Of a stretch of DNA of 64,000 bases, positions 1-8,514 are shown piece by piece. The notes under the pieces are model-generated. The model worked only from the letters and a program-made list of their open reading frames with translations, had not been told where the DNA came from and searched no databases. A program made the position numbers and the translations under genes. Source of the DNA: an uncultured Oscillospiraceae bacterium. Lineage in GTDB: Bacteria; Bacillota; Clostridia; Oscillospirales; Acutalibacteraceae. How positions within the stretch are numbered: the stretch's first letter is position 1; the number at the start of each line of letters is the position of its first letter. Location: the NCBI GenBank assembly GCA_900549825.1, contig URQB01000001.1, positions 196,943 to 260,942 of the forward strand. The letters run 5' to 3'.

Positions 1-85
1 GAATGGCAAAATAAATCGCCGCCGCCGCACCGGCAATTGCCGCGATAATCGCAAAAACCTTCAAAATTTTCTTCAAAACTTTCAT
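1..85 (-). CDS. Partial small membrane-anchored protein (N-terminus only)
   Basis: The reverse strand opens with ATG at 85-83, preceded by a clear GGAGGTGC ribosome binding site at 92-99. The 28 visible residues begin MKVLKKILKV and continue as an Ala/Ile-rich hydrophobic segment, so this is a basic N-terminus followed by one membrane helix. The gene runs off the window edge. Such N-termini are common in short Firmicute membrane proteins. The function cannot be told. Confidence 0.6.
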   Translation of the reverse strand, partial: MKVLKKILKVFAIIAAIAGAAAAIYFAI

Positions 86-225
86 TTTTAAAGCACCTCC
101 GCATAAAAATTTGGACATTCCGTATGTCTAAAATTATAACCGCCTCTGTATCAAAAGTCAATGAAATTAATTTGAACTTTTGCCATAGATCTTTCGGTAT
201 TTACTGCGAATCGCAAAAGAAACCG

Positions 226-259
226 AAAACCCGCCCTGCCTCTGAGGGCTGGCGGGTTT
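226..259 (-). terminator. Intrinsic terminator of rpsT
   Basis: A perfect 9-bp stem (AAACCCGCC at 227-235 with GGCGGGTTT at 251-259) lies 18 bases beyond the rpsT stop. On the minus strand it is followed by a T-rich stretch (TTTCGGTTTCTTTT). Confidence 0.8.
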
Positions 260-276
260 GCAACGTTCGCTAATTC

Positions 277-537
277 TTATTTGGAGGCATTGAGCTTACA
301 AGCAAGAGCGGACTTTTTGCGCGCAGCATTGTTCTTGTGGATCAGGCCCTTTGCTGCCGCCTGATCGATCTTCTTAACGGCAACCTGGACTACCTGCTCC
401 TTATCCGCCGCGTTGGCTTCAATCGCCGCGTTGGCCTTCTTAATCGCGGTTTTCAGAGCGGAATTACGGGACTTATTGCGCTGCGCCTTGGTCCGATTGA
501 CGAGAACGCGCTTTTTTGCTGACTTGATGTTAGGCAT
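277..537 (-). CDS. rpsT: 30S ribosomal protein S20
   Basis: The 86-residue product starts MPNIKSAKKRVLVNRTKAQR and is lysine- and alanine-rich throughout. This is the usual S20 length and composition; S20 binds 16S rRNA in the 30S subunit. ATG at 537 is preferred over an in-frame GTG six bases upstream, because AGGAGG sits 7 bases before the ATG. The gene has its own promoter (TTGCAT-17-TATCAT) and terminator, so it looks monocistronic. It is divergent from gpr, the arrangement seen in many Firmicutes. Confidence 0.97.
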   Translation of the reverse strand: MPNIKSAKKRVLVNRTKAQRNKSRNSALKTAIKKANAAIEANAADKEQVVQVAVKKIDQAAAKGLIHKNNAARKKSALACKLNASK

Positions 538-572
538 CGTCACACCTCCTTTAGCTTGTCATGCAGGTAATT

Positions 573-601
573 ATGATAGCATGAACCCAAATAAAATGCA
601 A
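573..601 (-). promoter_or_regulatory. Sigma-A promoter of rpsT
   Basis: On the minus strand TTGCAT (601-596) is separated by 17 bases from TATCAT (578-573), upstream of the rpsT ribosome binding site. Confidence 0.6.
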
Positions 602-717
602 GCTATTTTTTGCAAAAACGCCGCTGTTTTGCGCTTTGCTGATAATTAAGCTGCGAAAAGCGCATACTAGATCGGTAAAGGGCCAAATGAATTCCACAAA
701 GAAGCGGGGAACACAAA

Positions 718-1611
718 ATGGATTTTCGCACAGACCTGGCGCTCGAGCGCCGCGAACTCTTAACAGGCCGGGAGATCCCCGGTGTAAAATCCCGCGTGAA
801 TGAATCCGGCAATGTGCGTGTAACGGCAATCGAAGTGCAGACCGAACAAGGCGCTCAGGCGATCGGGAAGCCGGTGGGCAACTATATCACGGTGGAGGTG
901 CCGCCCTTCTCCGCCGACGCAGAGCTGCTCGACGGCAGGCTCACGGCGGTTGCGGATGAATTACGCGCCCTGCTGCCGGAGGAAGGGCTCGTACTGGTTG
1001 CAGGGATTGGAAACGATCATATTACGCCGGATGCGCTCGGCCCCCTTGCCGGAGAACGGATTTTAGCAACCCGCCACATTGGACCGGAGCTCGCCCGCTC
1101 GATCGGGATGGAACATCTGCGCCCGGTCGCGGGGCTGCTGCCGGGCGTGCTGGGCCAGACGGGGATCGAAACGGGAGAGATCATCGCCGGGGTTGTTCGG
1201 GCTGTTCACCCCGCCGCGGTGGTTACCGTCGACGCGCTCGCCGCCCGGCGGCTGTCTCGGCTGGGATGCACCATCCAGATGAGCAATACGGGCATCACGC
1301 CCGGCTCCGGCGTTGGAAACGCCCGCACCGCGCTGAATCGGGAAACCGTAGGCGTGCCGGTCATCGCCATCGGCGTGCCAACCGTTGTGGACGCGGCCAC
1401 GCTCGCCATCGACCTCTTGGGCGAAGGCAAAGCTGAGGAGGAGGAAGCGAAGCTGCGGGAGCTGATGGAGCCGCGCGGGACTGCGATGATGGTAACGCCC
1501 CGCGAAATCGACCTTCTCGTGGAGCGTGCTGCCCGCTTGGTGGCGCTCGGCATCAACTGTGCCCTCCAGCCCTCCCTTTCGGCGGAGGACATCCTCTCCG
1601 TTACCAGCTGA
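718..1611 (+). CDS. gpr: GPR endopeptidase (spore germination protease)
   Basis: This 297-residue protein is a family A25 germination protease. It degrades small acid-soluble spore proteins when the spore germinates. The N-terminus (MDFRTDLALERRELL) carries the FRTDLA propeptide-type sequence. The conserved GNDHITPDALGP (about residues 99-110) and TVDALAARR segments contain the expected acidic residues. Length fits the shorter clostridial members; Bacillus proteins are near 370. A GGGGA precedes the ATG. A CATACTA box at 663-669 resembles a forespore sigma-F/G minus-10 element, which is suggestive only. spoIIP follows, the usual neighbour. Confidence 0.95.
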   Translation: MDFRTDLALERRELLTGREIPGVKSRVNESGNVRVTAIEVQTEQGAQAIGKPVGNYITVEVPPFSADAELLDGRLTAVADELRALLPEEGLVLVAGIGNDHITPDALGPLAGERILATRHIGPELARSIGMEHLRPVAGLLPGVLGQTGIETGEIIAGVVRAVHPAAVVTVDALAARRLSRLGCTIQMSNTGITPGSGVGNARTALNRETVGVPVIAIGVPTVVDAATLAIDLLGEGKAEEEEAKLRELMEPRGTAMMVTPREIDLLVERAARLVALGINCALQPSLSAEDILSVTS

Positions 1612-1746
1612 AGATGCGTATAAACGATGCGTTTCCCGCATAGCAATAAAGTACGGAGGAGCTTACAAAACGCCTCCAAAACAGAGCGTGCAGCGGCCGC
1701 GAAAGCGGCCCGGCGCATGTCTCCGGAGCACACGGAGGAACCAAAC

Positions 1747-2943
1747 TTGAAAATAACGCATTTTCATCGAAAAAAAGGCGGGGCCGCGATACGCTCCGCA
1801 AAAGGAATTGGAATCTGTATCCTGTCCGTCTCCCTTGTGGCTGCCTCGGCAGTTACAGCTCCAAAAATTGGGGAAAAAGTGCTTCCCGTGGTGCTGGCGA
1901 GCGCAGGGCTTGCCCTCCCGGAAGGCGGCTCCAGCCTCCTGCGGGGGCAGATGGAGGAGATCAAAATGGGCGAGCTGCCGCAAAATGAGCTGCCTGCGTC
2001 CGTGACCTCCTCCGAGGCGACACGCACTACGACGCAGGCACAGCAGGCCGATCCAAAAGCGAAGGCGGACGCAGACCTGACAAAGACGCCTGACGATATC
2101 CAAAAGCTCATCGATGAGGCGAAGCAGCAGCTTTCCAACGCCTCCCACGACGGAAAGATCATCTCCCGGAAGTACGACAATACCAGCGCGACAACAGTTT
2201 ACGGGAAGGTGGCCGTCCAAAACAGAACCAGCCAGGCCATGGATATCAAAAAAGTGTTGGCGGAGCCGGTAGATCTTAAAATTACGGATAAGACCAAGCC
2301 CAGCATCCTGATCTACCATACGCATACCACGGAGAGCTATCAGATGCTGGATACCGACTGGTTTACCAAGAGCTATCAGACCCGCAGCAACCTCGCAACG
2401 CGCAACATGGTGCGTGTGGGCGACGAAATCGTCAAGCAGCTGGAGGCCGCCGGGTTTGCCGTGATCCACGACACCAAAATTTACGATGCCACCTATAACG
2501 GGGCCTATTACCGCTCGGAGGACGCGATCAACGCCTATCAGAAAAAATACCCGCAGCTTCAGGTGCTGCTTGATATCCATCGGGATGCGATTCAGACCAA
2601 CGATACCACGCGGATCAAGCCGGTTGCTACGATCAACGGAAAAAAGGCCGCGCAGATCATGATTATTTCCGGCTGTGAGGGCGGCGGCGTGACGGATTTC
2701 CCCGATTGGCGGTACAACCTGCGGTTTGCAACGCAGCTGCAAAAGATTTGTGAGGAGAGCTTTCCGGGGCTGATGCGTCCGCTTTATTTCTGCAACAGGC
2801 AGTATAATATGCATAAGTCGCATTGCTCCCTGCTTTTGGAAATGGGAAGCGACTCCAATACATTGGACGAAGCGGCCTATTCCGGCAGGATGCTTGGAAA
2901 GGCGCTCGCCCAGCTCCTGGAAAATTACGTTGTAAAAGAATAA
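1747..2943 (+). CDS. spoIIP: Stage II sporulation protein P (peptidoglycan hydrolase)
   Basis: SpoIIP is an amidase/endopeptidase of the DMP (SpoIIDMP) engulfment machine acting in the intermembrane space. The protein has a basic N-terminus, one membrane helix (about residues 20-40), a low-complexity Ser/Thr/Ala/Gln linker, then the catalytic domain with LIYHTHTTESY and LDIHRDAI. I prefer the TTG start at 1747, giving 398 residues, because CGGAGGA lies 7 bases upstream. An in-frame ATG at 1627 has no convincing ribosome binding site, and the stretch between holds a GGCCGC-GAAA-GCGGCC hairpin that looks untranslated. The gene follows gpr directly, as in many spore formers. Confidence 0.93.
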   Translation: MKITHFHRKKGGAAIRSAKGIGICILSVSLVAASAVTAPKIGEKVLPVVLASAGLALPEGGSSLLRGQMEEIKMGELPQNELPASVTSSEATRTTTQAQQADPKAKADADLTKTPDDIQKLIDEAKQQLSNASHDGKIISRKYDNTSATTVYGKVAVQNRTSQAMDIKKVLAEPVDLKITDKTKPSILIYHTHTTESYQMLDTDWFTKSYQTRSNLATRNMVRVGDEIVKQLEAAGFAVIHDTKIYDATYNGAYYRSEDAINAYQKKYPQLQVLLDIHRDAIQTNDTTRIKPVATINGKKAAQIMIISGCEGGGVTDFPDWRYNLRFATQLQKICEESFPGLMRPLYFCNRQYNMHKSHCSLLLEMGSDSNTLDEAAYSGRMLGKALAQLLENYVVKE

Positions 2944-2956
2944 GAGGGATGTTAAA

Positions 2957-3295
2957 ATGCCATCCAAAACAGGATTACAAAAAAGCTTACGCGCGTATGC
3001 ATTGTTTCTGATCATCGGCCTGTGCGTCACAGCGCTCATCTGGGGCGCCGTAAGCGCGCAGCTGAACACAAGGGCCGTCAGCTTTAATGAGGAAGCCGCC
3101 CGTGTCCATCTCGTTTTGGGGCAGCCGGACGGCCTTCACCTGCAAACGGGTAACAGCTACTGGCTGATGGAGCAAGAGTATGTGGAATGGGTGAAAGGGC
3201 TGCTTCCCTATGCGTCTTCCATTCTTCCCGTTTCGCTGCGCTGCTTTTGGGAGGCGGCGCAATCCGGCGCGGCGCTGGTTTCCGGCGCTTTCTGA
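2957..3295 (+). CDS. Hypothetical single-pass membrane protein in the gpr-spoIIP operon
   Basis: The 112-residue product has a basic N-terminus (MPSKTGLQKSLRAYALF), one transmembrane helix at about residues 15-35, and a short extracytoplasmic domain with several Trp and Tyr residues. I do not recognise a family. It begins 13 bases after spoIIP with GAGGG upstream of ATG, and a strong terminator follows, so it should be co-transcribed with spoIIP. A sporulation role is an inference from position only. Confidence 0.75.
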   Translation: MPSKTGLQKSLRAYALFLIIGLCVTALIWGAVSAQLNTRAVSFNEEAARVHLVLGQPDGLHLQTGNSYWLMEQEYVEWVKGLLPYASSILPVSLRCFWEAAQSGAALVSGAF

Positions 3296-3308
3296 AAAAG
3301 TGCAAATG

Positions 3309-3343
3309 AAAGCGGCAGCTCCCTTGGACGGGGCTGCCGCTTT
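3309..3343 (+). terminator. Intrinsic terminator after the gpr-spoIIP operon
   Basis: A perfect 11-bp stem pairs AAAGCGGCAGC (3309-3319) with GCTGCCGCTTT (3333-3343). It starts 14 bases after the stop of the 112-residue gene. Confidence 0.75.
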
Positions 3344-3465
3344 CCGTATCATTCAGAACCTGACCAGGATTCTATGATATCCGGTAAAGTTGAGGGATAC
3401 GGTATATAAATTGGATTTATTATATCATTTGATTATAGATCATACAAGAGGATCGTTCTATTTTT

Positions 3466-5943
3466 TTAACGCTCTGCTTGCATTTTTTCTGCCGCCAAAG
3501 ACTTTTTCTGCAGAAAAACAAAATTTCCTTCCTGAACGGAACACAGGTATTTTTTCCCCTCCTTCATCCTGCCGCTGAGCAGCTCTTCGCTGAGGAGATC
3601 CTCAATCTGGGACTGCACCGCGCGCCGCAGGGGCCGTGCGCCATAGACGGGATCAAAGCCTGCATCGGAAATTTTCCGGACGGCCTCCTCATTGAACGAG
3701 AGTGTAATGCCCTTTTCCCGGATCCGTTGGGAAACCTTTGCGAGCATCCGGCACGCGATTTCCTGAATTTCCGACTTTGTTAACTGGTGGAAGATGATAA
3801 TATCGTCTACACGGTTAAGAAACTCCGGGCGGAAGGTCCGCTTCAGCTCTCCCATGACCGCATCGCGGATATGCTTTTCCTCCCCCTGCGCACCGGTATC
3901 ACTGGAAAATCCCAGGCTGCTGCGCCGGTTGGAGATCAGGGTTGCGCCGATGTTGGAGGTCATGATGATAACGCAGTTTTTGAAGCTCACCTTCCTGCCC
4001 TGCGCATCTGTCAGGTGGCCGTCCTCCAGAATCTGCAGCAGCATGTTGAAAACGTCCGGATGCGCCTTTTCTACCTCGTCGAAAAGCAGGACGGAATAGG
4101 GCTTGCGGCGCACCTTCTGCGTGAGCTGGCCGCCGTCGTCATAGCCGACGTAGCCGGGCGGGGATCCTACGAGCCTGGAGACCGTATGCTTCTCCATATA
4201 TTCCGACATATCCAGCCGGATCATCGCATTCTCATCGCTGAACATGGATTGCGCCAGCGCCTTGCTCAGCTCTGTCTTCCCGACGCCCGTGGGGCCGAGG
4301 AACAAAAAGGAACCAAGCGGGCGCTCCGGATCGCGCAGGCCGACGCGGGAGCGGCGCATGGCACGCGATACCGCGCGCACCGCCTCCTCCTGCCCGACGA
4401 TACGCCTGTGGAGCTCTTCCTCCAAATGCAGCAGGCGCTCGCCCTCCTGCGCCGTGAGCTCCTGTGCGGGAATTCCCGTCCACATGGACACAATCCCCGC
4501 AATTTCCGCCGCGGTCACCTCGCCTGCCGTGTGGGAGGAGCGCTCCTGCCAGGCGCTCTTATCGCGCGTCAGGTCGAGCCGGAGTTGCTTCTCCTCATCC
4601 CGCAGGCTGGCGGCCCGTTCGAATTCCTGTGTGTTCACAGCGGCCTCTTTTTCTGCCTGGAGCGTCTCGAGCCGGTCCTCCAGCGCTTTGAGATCCGGCG
4701 GGGCCTTGTACGCATGCATGCGTACATGCGAGGCTGCTTCATCGATCAGGTCGATCGCCTTGTCCGGCAGGAAGCGGTCGGCGATATAGCGGGAGGAAAA
4801 CTTCACGGCGGCCTGTATCGCCTCGTCCGTAATCCGCACCCGGTGGTGCGCCTCGTATTTATCCCGCAGCCCTTTCAGGATTTCGACCGCCTCATCCTGT
4901 GAAGGCTCTTCAACCGTAACCGGCTGGAAGCGGCGTTCGAGCGCCGCGTCCTTTTCGATGTGGCGGCGGTATTCCTCCAGTGTCGTCGCGCCGATAATCT
5001 GGATTTCTCCGCGCGCAAGCGTGGGCTTGAGGATATTGGCGGCGTCTACCGCCCCTTCCGCCGCGCCGGCGCCGATGAGGTTGTGCATCTCGTCGATAAA
5101 GAGGATCACGTCGCCCGCCTTGCGGACCTCCTCCAGTGCGGATTTGACCCGCTCTTCAAAATCGCCACGGTATTTGGTACCCGCAACCATGGCGGTGAGG
5201 TCGAGGGAGACGACGCGTTTATCCCGCAGCATCTCAGCCGCCTCGCCCCGTGCAATCTGCAGGGCGAGGCCCTCTGCCACAGCTGTTTTGCCAACGCCGG
5301 GCTCCCCGATTAGGCAGGGGTTGTTTTTGGTGCGTCTGCTTAGAATCTGCATGACGCGCTCGATCTCCGCATGCCTACCGATGACCGGGTCGATCAGGTT
5401 TTGCGCGGCGAGGAGGGTGAGATCGCGGCCGTATTGATCAAGAGTGGGGGTATTGCTTTTGGCCTTCTTGGTTGCCGTTTGAGACGCAGGCCCGGAGGGA
5501 AGGCTGCCGCCGATCGCGCGGGTCAGGTCGGCCAGCAGGTCCTGCGGAGAAACGCCAAGCTGATTGAGAAAATGGACCGCGAAGCTCCCACCCTCCTGAA
5601 TGATTGCGATCAATAAATGCTCTGTGCCTACATAATTATGGCCCAGGCCGCGCGCTTCCAGGATCGCCAGCTCGATGATCCGTTTGCAGCGCGGCGTAAA
5701 ATCCGCCGGTGAAAGGACGGTCGGCGCGCCGATGCCAATGGTCTTGCGCATCAGCTCCTCCACCTGGGCCGCGGTAACGCCGCGTCCGGCCAGGGCGACG
5801 CACGCCACGCCGCCTGTATCCCGCAGCAGGCCGATCAGAAGATGCTCGCTCCCAATATAGGTATGGCCCAAATCCTCTGCGGTTTCCACGGCGATATTGA
5901 GCGCTGTATTTGCCTTTTCCGTAAAGCCTGTAAACTTATACAT
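3466..5943 (-). CDS. clpC: ATP-dependent Clp protease ATP-binding subunit ClpC
   Basis: This 825-residue Hsp100 unfoldase should feed substrates to ClpP. The N-terminal double Clp_N repeat (residues 1-145) starts MYKFTGFTEKANTAL. AAA-1 has Walker A GEPGVGKT (213-220) and Walker B LFIDE. A UVR-like coiled segment containing FERAASLRDEEKQLR follows. AAA-2 has GPTGVGKTE and the conserved YVGYDDGGQLT pore loop, then a D2-small C-terminal domain. GGAG precedes the ATG. Low-GC Firmicutes often carry clpC behind ctsR-mcsA-mcsB. Here none of those is present; only a small unknown gene precedes it. Confidence 0.96.
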   Translation of the reverse strand: MYKFTGFTEKANTALNIAVETAEDLGHTYIGSEHLLIGLLRDTGGVACVALAGRGVTAAQVEELMRKTIGIGAPTVLSPADFTPRCKRIIELAILEARGLGHNYVGTEHLLIAIIQEGGSFAVHFLNQLGVSPQDLLADLTRAIGGSLPSGPASQTATKKAKSNTPTLDQYGRDLTLLAAQNLIDPVIGRHAEIERVMQILSRRTKNNPCLIGEPGVGKTAVAEGLALQIARGEAAEMLRDKRVVSLDLTAMVAGTKYRGDFEERVKSALEEVRKAGDVILFIDEMHNLIGAGAAEGAVDAANILKPTLARGEIQIIGATTLEEYRRHIEKDAALERRFQPVTVEEPSQDEAVEILKGLRDKYEAHHRVRITDEAIQAAVKFSSRYIADRFLPDKAIDLIDEAASHVRMHAYKAPPDLKALEDRLETLQAEKEAAVNTQEFERAASLRDEEKQLRLDLTRDKSAWQERSSHTAGEVTAAEIAGIVSMWTGIPAQELTAQEGERLLHLEEELHRRIVGQEEAVRAVSRAMRRSRVGLRDPERPLGSFLFLGPTGVGKTELSKALAQSMFSDENAMIRLDMSEYMEKHTVSRLVGSPPGYVGYDDGGQLTQKVRRKPYSVLLFDEVEKAHPDVFNMLLQILEDGHLTDAQGRKVSFKNCVIIMTSNIGATLISNRRSSLGFSSDTGAQGEEKHIRDAVMGELKRTFRPEFLNRVDDIIIFHQLTKSEIQEIACRMLAKVSQRIREKGITLSFNEEAVRKISDAGFDPVYGARPLRRAVQSQIEDLLSEELLSGRMKEGKKYLCSVQEGNFVFLQKKSLAAEKMQAER

Positions 5944-5967
5944 ATAGCTCCTGCTCTCCCATTCTGG

Positions 5968-6177
5968 TCAATTCCCCGCAGAATCTGCATTCTCTGATGC
6001 CTGGGGAGGACCTTGTTTCGGGCCTTTTTTTCTCTTCTTCAGGTTTTCCGCCCGCAGAGACTCCCGCCCTGTATGCCGCAAGGTCTGCATGGGCTCCTCT
6101 GAAAACGGATCGGGTGTCAGATCGTCTGCGATTTCAAAATCGGATAAATACGGTTTTTTTCCGCCGAAGCTCTCCAT
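5968..6177 (-). CDS. Small acidic/basic hypothetical protein upstream of clpC
   Basis: A 69-residue reading frame starts MESFGGKKPYLSDFEIADD, has an acidic middle and a strongly basic Lys/Arg/Pro-rich tail. GGGAGG lies about 10 bases before this ATG; a longer form from 6219 lacks a site. It ends 24 bases before the clpC start, so co-transcription is likely. No Cys pairs are present, so it is not McsA. Family unknown. Confidence 0.55.
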   Translation of the reverse strand: MESFGGKKPYLSDFEIADDLTPDPFSEEPMQTLRHTGRESLRAENLKKRKKGPKQGPPQASENADSAGN

Positions 6178-6334
6178 CTCTGCCGTACCTCCCATCCATT
6201 TTTTTGATACTGGATGCAACCAATAGTTTATGCCTTTTCGCTACATCGTATTCAAAAGAAGTTTTCCAGGTCAGTCACACATTTGATCCGCCCACATAAT
6301 ATGGGAGTGTAAGCAAGGAAAGGAGGAAGCTTAG

Positions 6335-6484
6335 ATGAACTGTTTTGGTGGTTGCAATTCCTGGATCATCATCCTGATCCTCATCGTACTGTTCTGCAAT
6401 GACGGTTTCGGCTGCAACAACTGTGGCTGCAACGATGCGCAGTTCAACAGACGTGGCTGCGGCTGCGGCTGTGGCTGTGACTGA
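6335..6484 (+). CDS. 49-residue cysteine-rich membrane-type small protein
   Basis: The frame begins MNCFGGCNSW, continues as an aliphatic core of Ile, Leu and Val (residues 11-20), then a Cys/Gly/Asn segment, and ends with four Gly-Cys repeats and Asp. Eleven of the 49 residues are Cys. AGGAGG sits 8 bases before ATG and a double hairpin follows the stop, so this is a self-contained small gene. The layout recalls short YjcZ-like and high-cysteine Firmicute proteins, some linked to spores. I cannot assign a function. Confidence 0.75.
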   Translation: MNCFGGCNSWIIILILIVLFCNDGFGCNNCGCNDAQFNRRGCGCGCGCD

Positions 6485-6500
6485 GTCCATCCCTAAGTTA

Positions 6501-6569
6501 GGGCGGGAAAGATCCCGCCCGTACATACACAAAGGCTGCTGCGGAATAGAATCCGCGGCAGCCTTTGTG
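6501..6569 (+). terminator. Two consecutive hairpins after the Cys-rich gene
   Basis: The first hairpin pairs GGGCGGGA (6501-6508) with TCCCGCCC (6513-6520). The second has an 18-bp stem, 6528-6545 with 6552-6569, with one G-U pair, followed by CTTTCCT. Together they should end the short transcript. Confidence 0.7.
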
Positions 6570-6621
6570 CTTTCCTGCTCCAGTGCCGCCCGCGCCAAAA
6601 ATGAAAAACGCTCCGCAAGCC

Positions 6622-6650
6622 TTGCACCCTATTTCAGAAAATGCTATAAT
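6622..6650 (+). promoter_or_regulatory. Sigma-A promoter of the FAD oxidoreductase gene
   Basis: TTGCAC (6622-6627), a 17-base spacer and TATAAT (6645-6650) lie about 80 bases before the ATG at 6730. Confidence 0.7.
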
Positions 6651-6729
6651 AATATGGTTTTATTCGCGCTTTCTTTTGTGCGGGAAACCAGATTCTGACC
6701 GAAAGGCTTTGGAGTGAAAGATCGTTATC

Positions 6730-8169
6730 ATGAAAAATTACGACGTTGTCATCATCGGCGCAGGTCCGGCCGGCATTTTTACCGCGTTGGAGCTTTATAA
6801 GCACGCGCCCGGAACCCTGCGCGTGCTGATCGTGGACGAGGGCATCAATATCGAGCGCAGGCGCTGCCCTGCGCGCAAGCATGGCGTTTGTGTGCGCTGC
6901 AATCCCTGCAATATCATGAGCGGCTGGGCCGGTGCAGGCGCGTTTTCAGACGGAAAGCTTTCCCTCTCGGAGGAGGTCGGCGGCAATCTCGTCAATTATC
7001 TCCCGATCGACGAGGTGCGTACGCTGATCCGCTATGCAGATTCCATGTATCTCGATTTCGGGGCGCCGAAGGAAGTGTTCGGTCTCAACGATAAAAAATC
7101 CGACGAGATCGCATATGAGTGCAGCAAATACAATATCCATCTTGTACGCTGCCCGGTGCGCCATATGGGGACGGAGTATTCCTATGAGGTGCTCAAGGCC
7201 ATGTATGATCATCTGCTGAAGATCGACGGCTTTACCTTTTTGGAACGTACGCACGCCGATCCCATCATCGATCAAAACGGAACCGTAACCGGCGCCCGTC
7301 TGATGGACAAGGACGGCAATACAGAAGACGTTTCCGCCCACTATGTTGTTGCGGCCCCGGGGCGTGGCGGCGCGGAGTGGCTGGCAGGCATTGCGCACGA
7401 GCACGATATCTCCACGCGCAACAACGAGGTAGATATCGGCGTGCGTGTTGAAGTGCCGAATTCCGTGATGGACAACCTGACAAAACACCTGTATGAGGCG
7501 AAAATGGTCTATTATTCCGACACGTTTGAAAACAAAGTGCGTACCTTCTGCATGAATCCCGGCGGGATCGTCAGCGAGGAGCACTATAACGCGGGCTTCA
7601 ACAATACCTTCGATCAGAGCATCGCGGTCGTCAACGGGCACAGCTATGCAGACGAGGCCTCCCACACGGAGAATACGAATTTTGCCATGCTCGTCTCCAC
7701 CTCCTTCACGGAGCCGTTCAACCAGCCCATTGAATACGGGCGGTATATCGCGCAGCTGGGCAATATGCTTACCGGGGGCGGAATTATGGTGCAGCGCCTC
7801 GGCGATCTGCTGATGGGCCGCCGCACGGACGAATCCCGCCTGCGCAAATCGACGACCCGTGCGACACTGACAACCGCCGTTCCGGGCGACCTTTCGTTTG
7901 TATTGCCGCACCGCCATCTGACGAGCATCATCGAGGCGCTGCGCGCATTTGACAAAGTCGCGCCTGGCCTTTATTCCAAAAACACGCTTCTCTATGGCGT
8001 AGAGGTTAAATTCTATTCCTCCAAGCTTGCCGTGGATCAGAATTTCGAGACAACGGTCGAGAATTTCTATGCGATTGGCGACGGCGCGGGCATCACACGG
8101 GGCCTGATGCAGGCGAGTGTGACGGGCATCGTCGTGGCAAGGGATATTGCGAAGAAACTGGGGATGTAA
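6730..8169 (+). CDS. FAD-dependent oxidoreductase (COG2509-type dehydrogenase)
   Basis: The 479-residue protein opens with a dinucleotide-binding motif, VVIIGAGPAGIFTALEL. A Cys cluster (CPARKHGVCVRCNPC, about residues 47-61) and the family signature GWAGAGAFSDGKL follow. The C-terminus has the second FAD contact (AIGDGAGITRGLMQAS). This matches the widespread uncharacterised FAD-dependent dehydrogenase family. Substrate is unknown. The gene stands alone between its own promoter and a strong terminator. Confidence 0.88.
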   Translation: MKNYDVVIIGAGPAGIFTALELYKHAPGTLRVLIVDEGINIERRRCPARKHGVCVRCNPCNIMSGWAGAGAFSDGKLSLSEEVGGNLVNYLPIDEVRTLIRYADSMYLDFGAPKEVFGLNDKKSDEIAYECSKYNIHLVRCPVRHMGTEYSYEVLKAMYDHLLKIDGFTFLERTHADPIIDQNGTVTGARLMDKDGNTEDVSAHYVVAAPGRGGAEWLAGIAHEHDISTRNNEVDIGVRVEVPNSVMDNLTKHLYEAKMVYYSDTFENKVRTFCMNPGGIVSEEHYNAGFNNTFDQSIAVVNGHSYADEASHTENTNFAMLVSTSFTEPFNQPIEYGRYIAQLGNMLTGGGIMVQRLGDLLMGRRTDESRLRKSTTRATLTTAVPGDLSFVLPHRHLTSIIEALRAFDKVAPGLYSKNTLLYGVEVKFYSSKLAVDQNFETTVENFYAIGDGAGITRGLMQASVTGIVVARDIAKKLGM

Positions 8170-8264
8170 ATCCGACGGCCTTGGTGCGATAAGAGGGAGC
8201 GATATTTCGCGTGCAGATCAATCCGCAATTGATCTGCTCCGCCACGCGTTTCAACCGCAATCAC

Positions 8265-8303
8265 AAAGAAGTCCGGGTATTATCAGTATACCCGGACTTC
8301 TTT
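8265..8303 (+). terminator. Intrinsic terminator, 16-bp perfect stem
   Basis: AAAGAAGTCCGGGTAT (8265-8280) pairs completely with 8288-8303 across a 7-base loop. The A and T runs at its ends would let it act on both strands. Confidence 0.85.
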
Positions 8304-8451
8304 ACTTAAGATGTCAATCTTTTTATGCTGTAGTAATCATACGCTAGAAAGGGTACCGCACCCATTGTTTGTGAGAGCAAGAAGGCAACGAAGCACCGGC
8401 ACACCTTTCCTCGTTTTTTGCTGAAATCGGTGCATGGGAAGTAACGTCAGC

Positions 8452-8480
8452 TTGCATTGCGCGCCGGAATCTCGTATACT
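8452..8480 (+). promoter_or_regulatory. Sigma-A promoter of rarA
   Basis: TTGCAT (8452-8457), 17 bases, TATACT (8475-8480), 34 bases before the rarA ATG. The 345 bases between the previous gene and rarA otherwise hold only the terminator above. Confidence 0.65.
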
Positions 8481-8514
8481 GTAGAGACAAACCCCAATTG
8501 AGGAGGAATCGTCC

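Noticed and set aside
1663..3069. 468-codon open frame opposite spoIIP
   Set aside because: Antisense to spoIIP, no translation signals, low-information sequence.
3787..4902. Long open frame (371 codons) opposite clpC
   Set aside because: It has no ribosome binding site, lies wholly inside the strongly supported clpC and has unnatural composition. It is an effect of GC-rich third positions.
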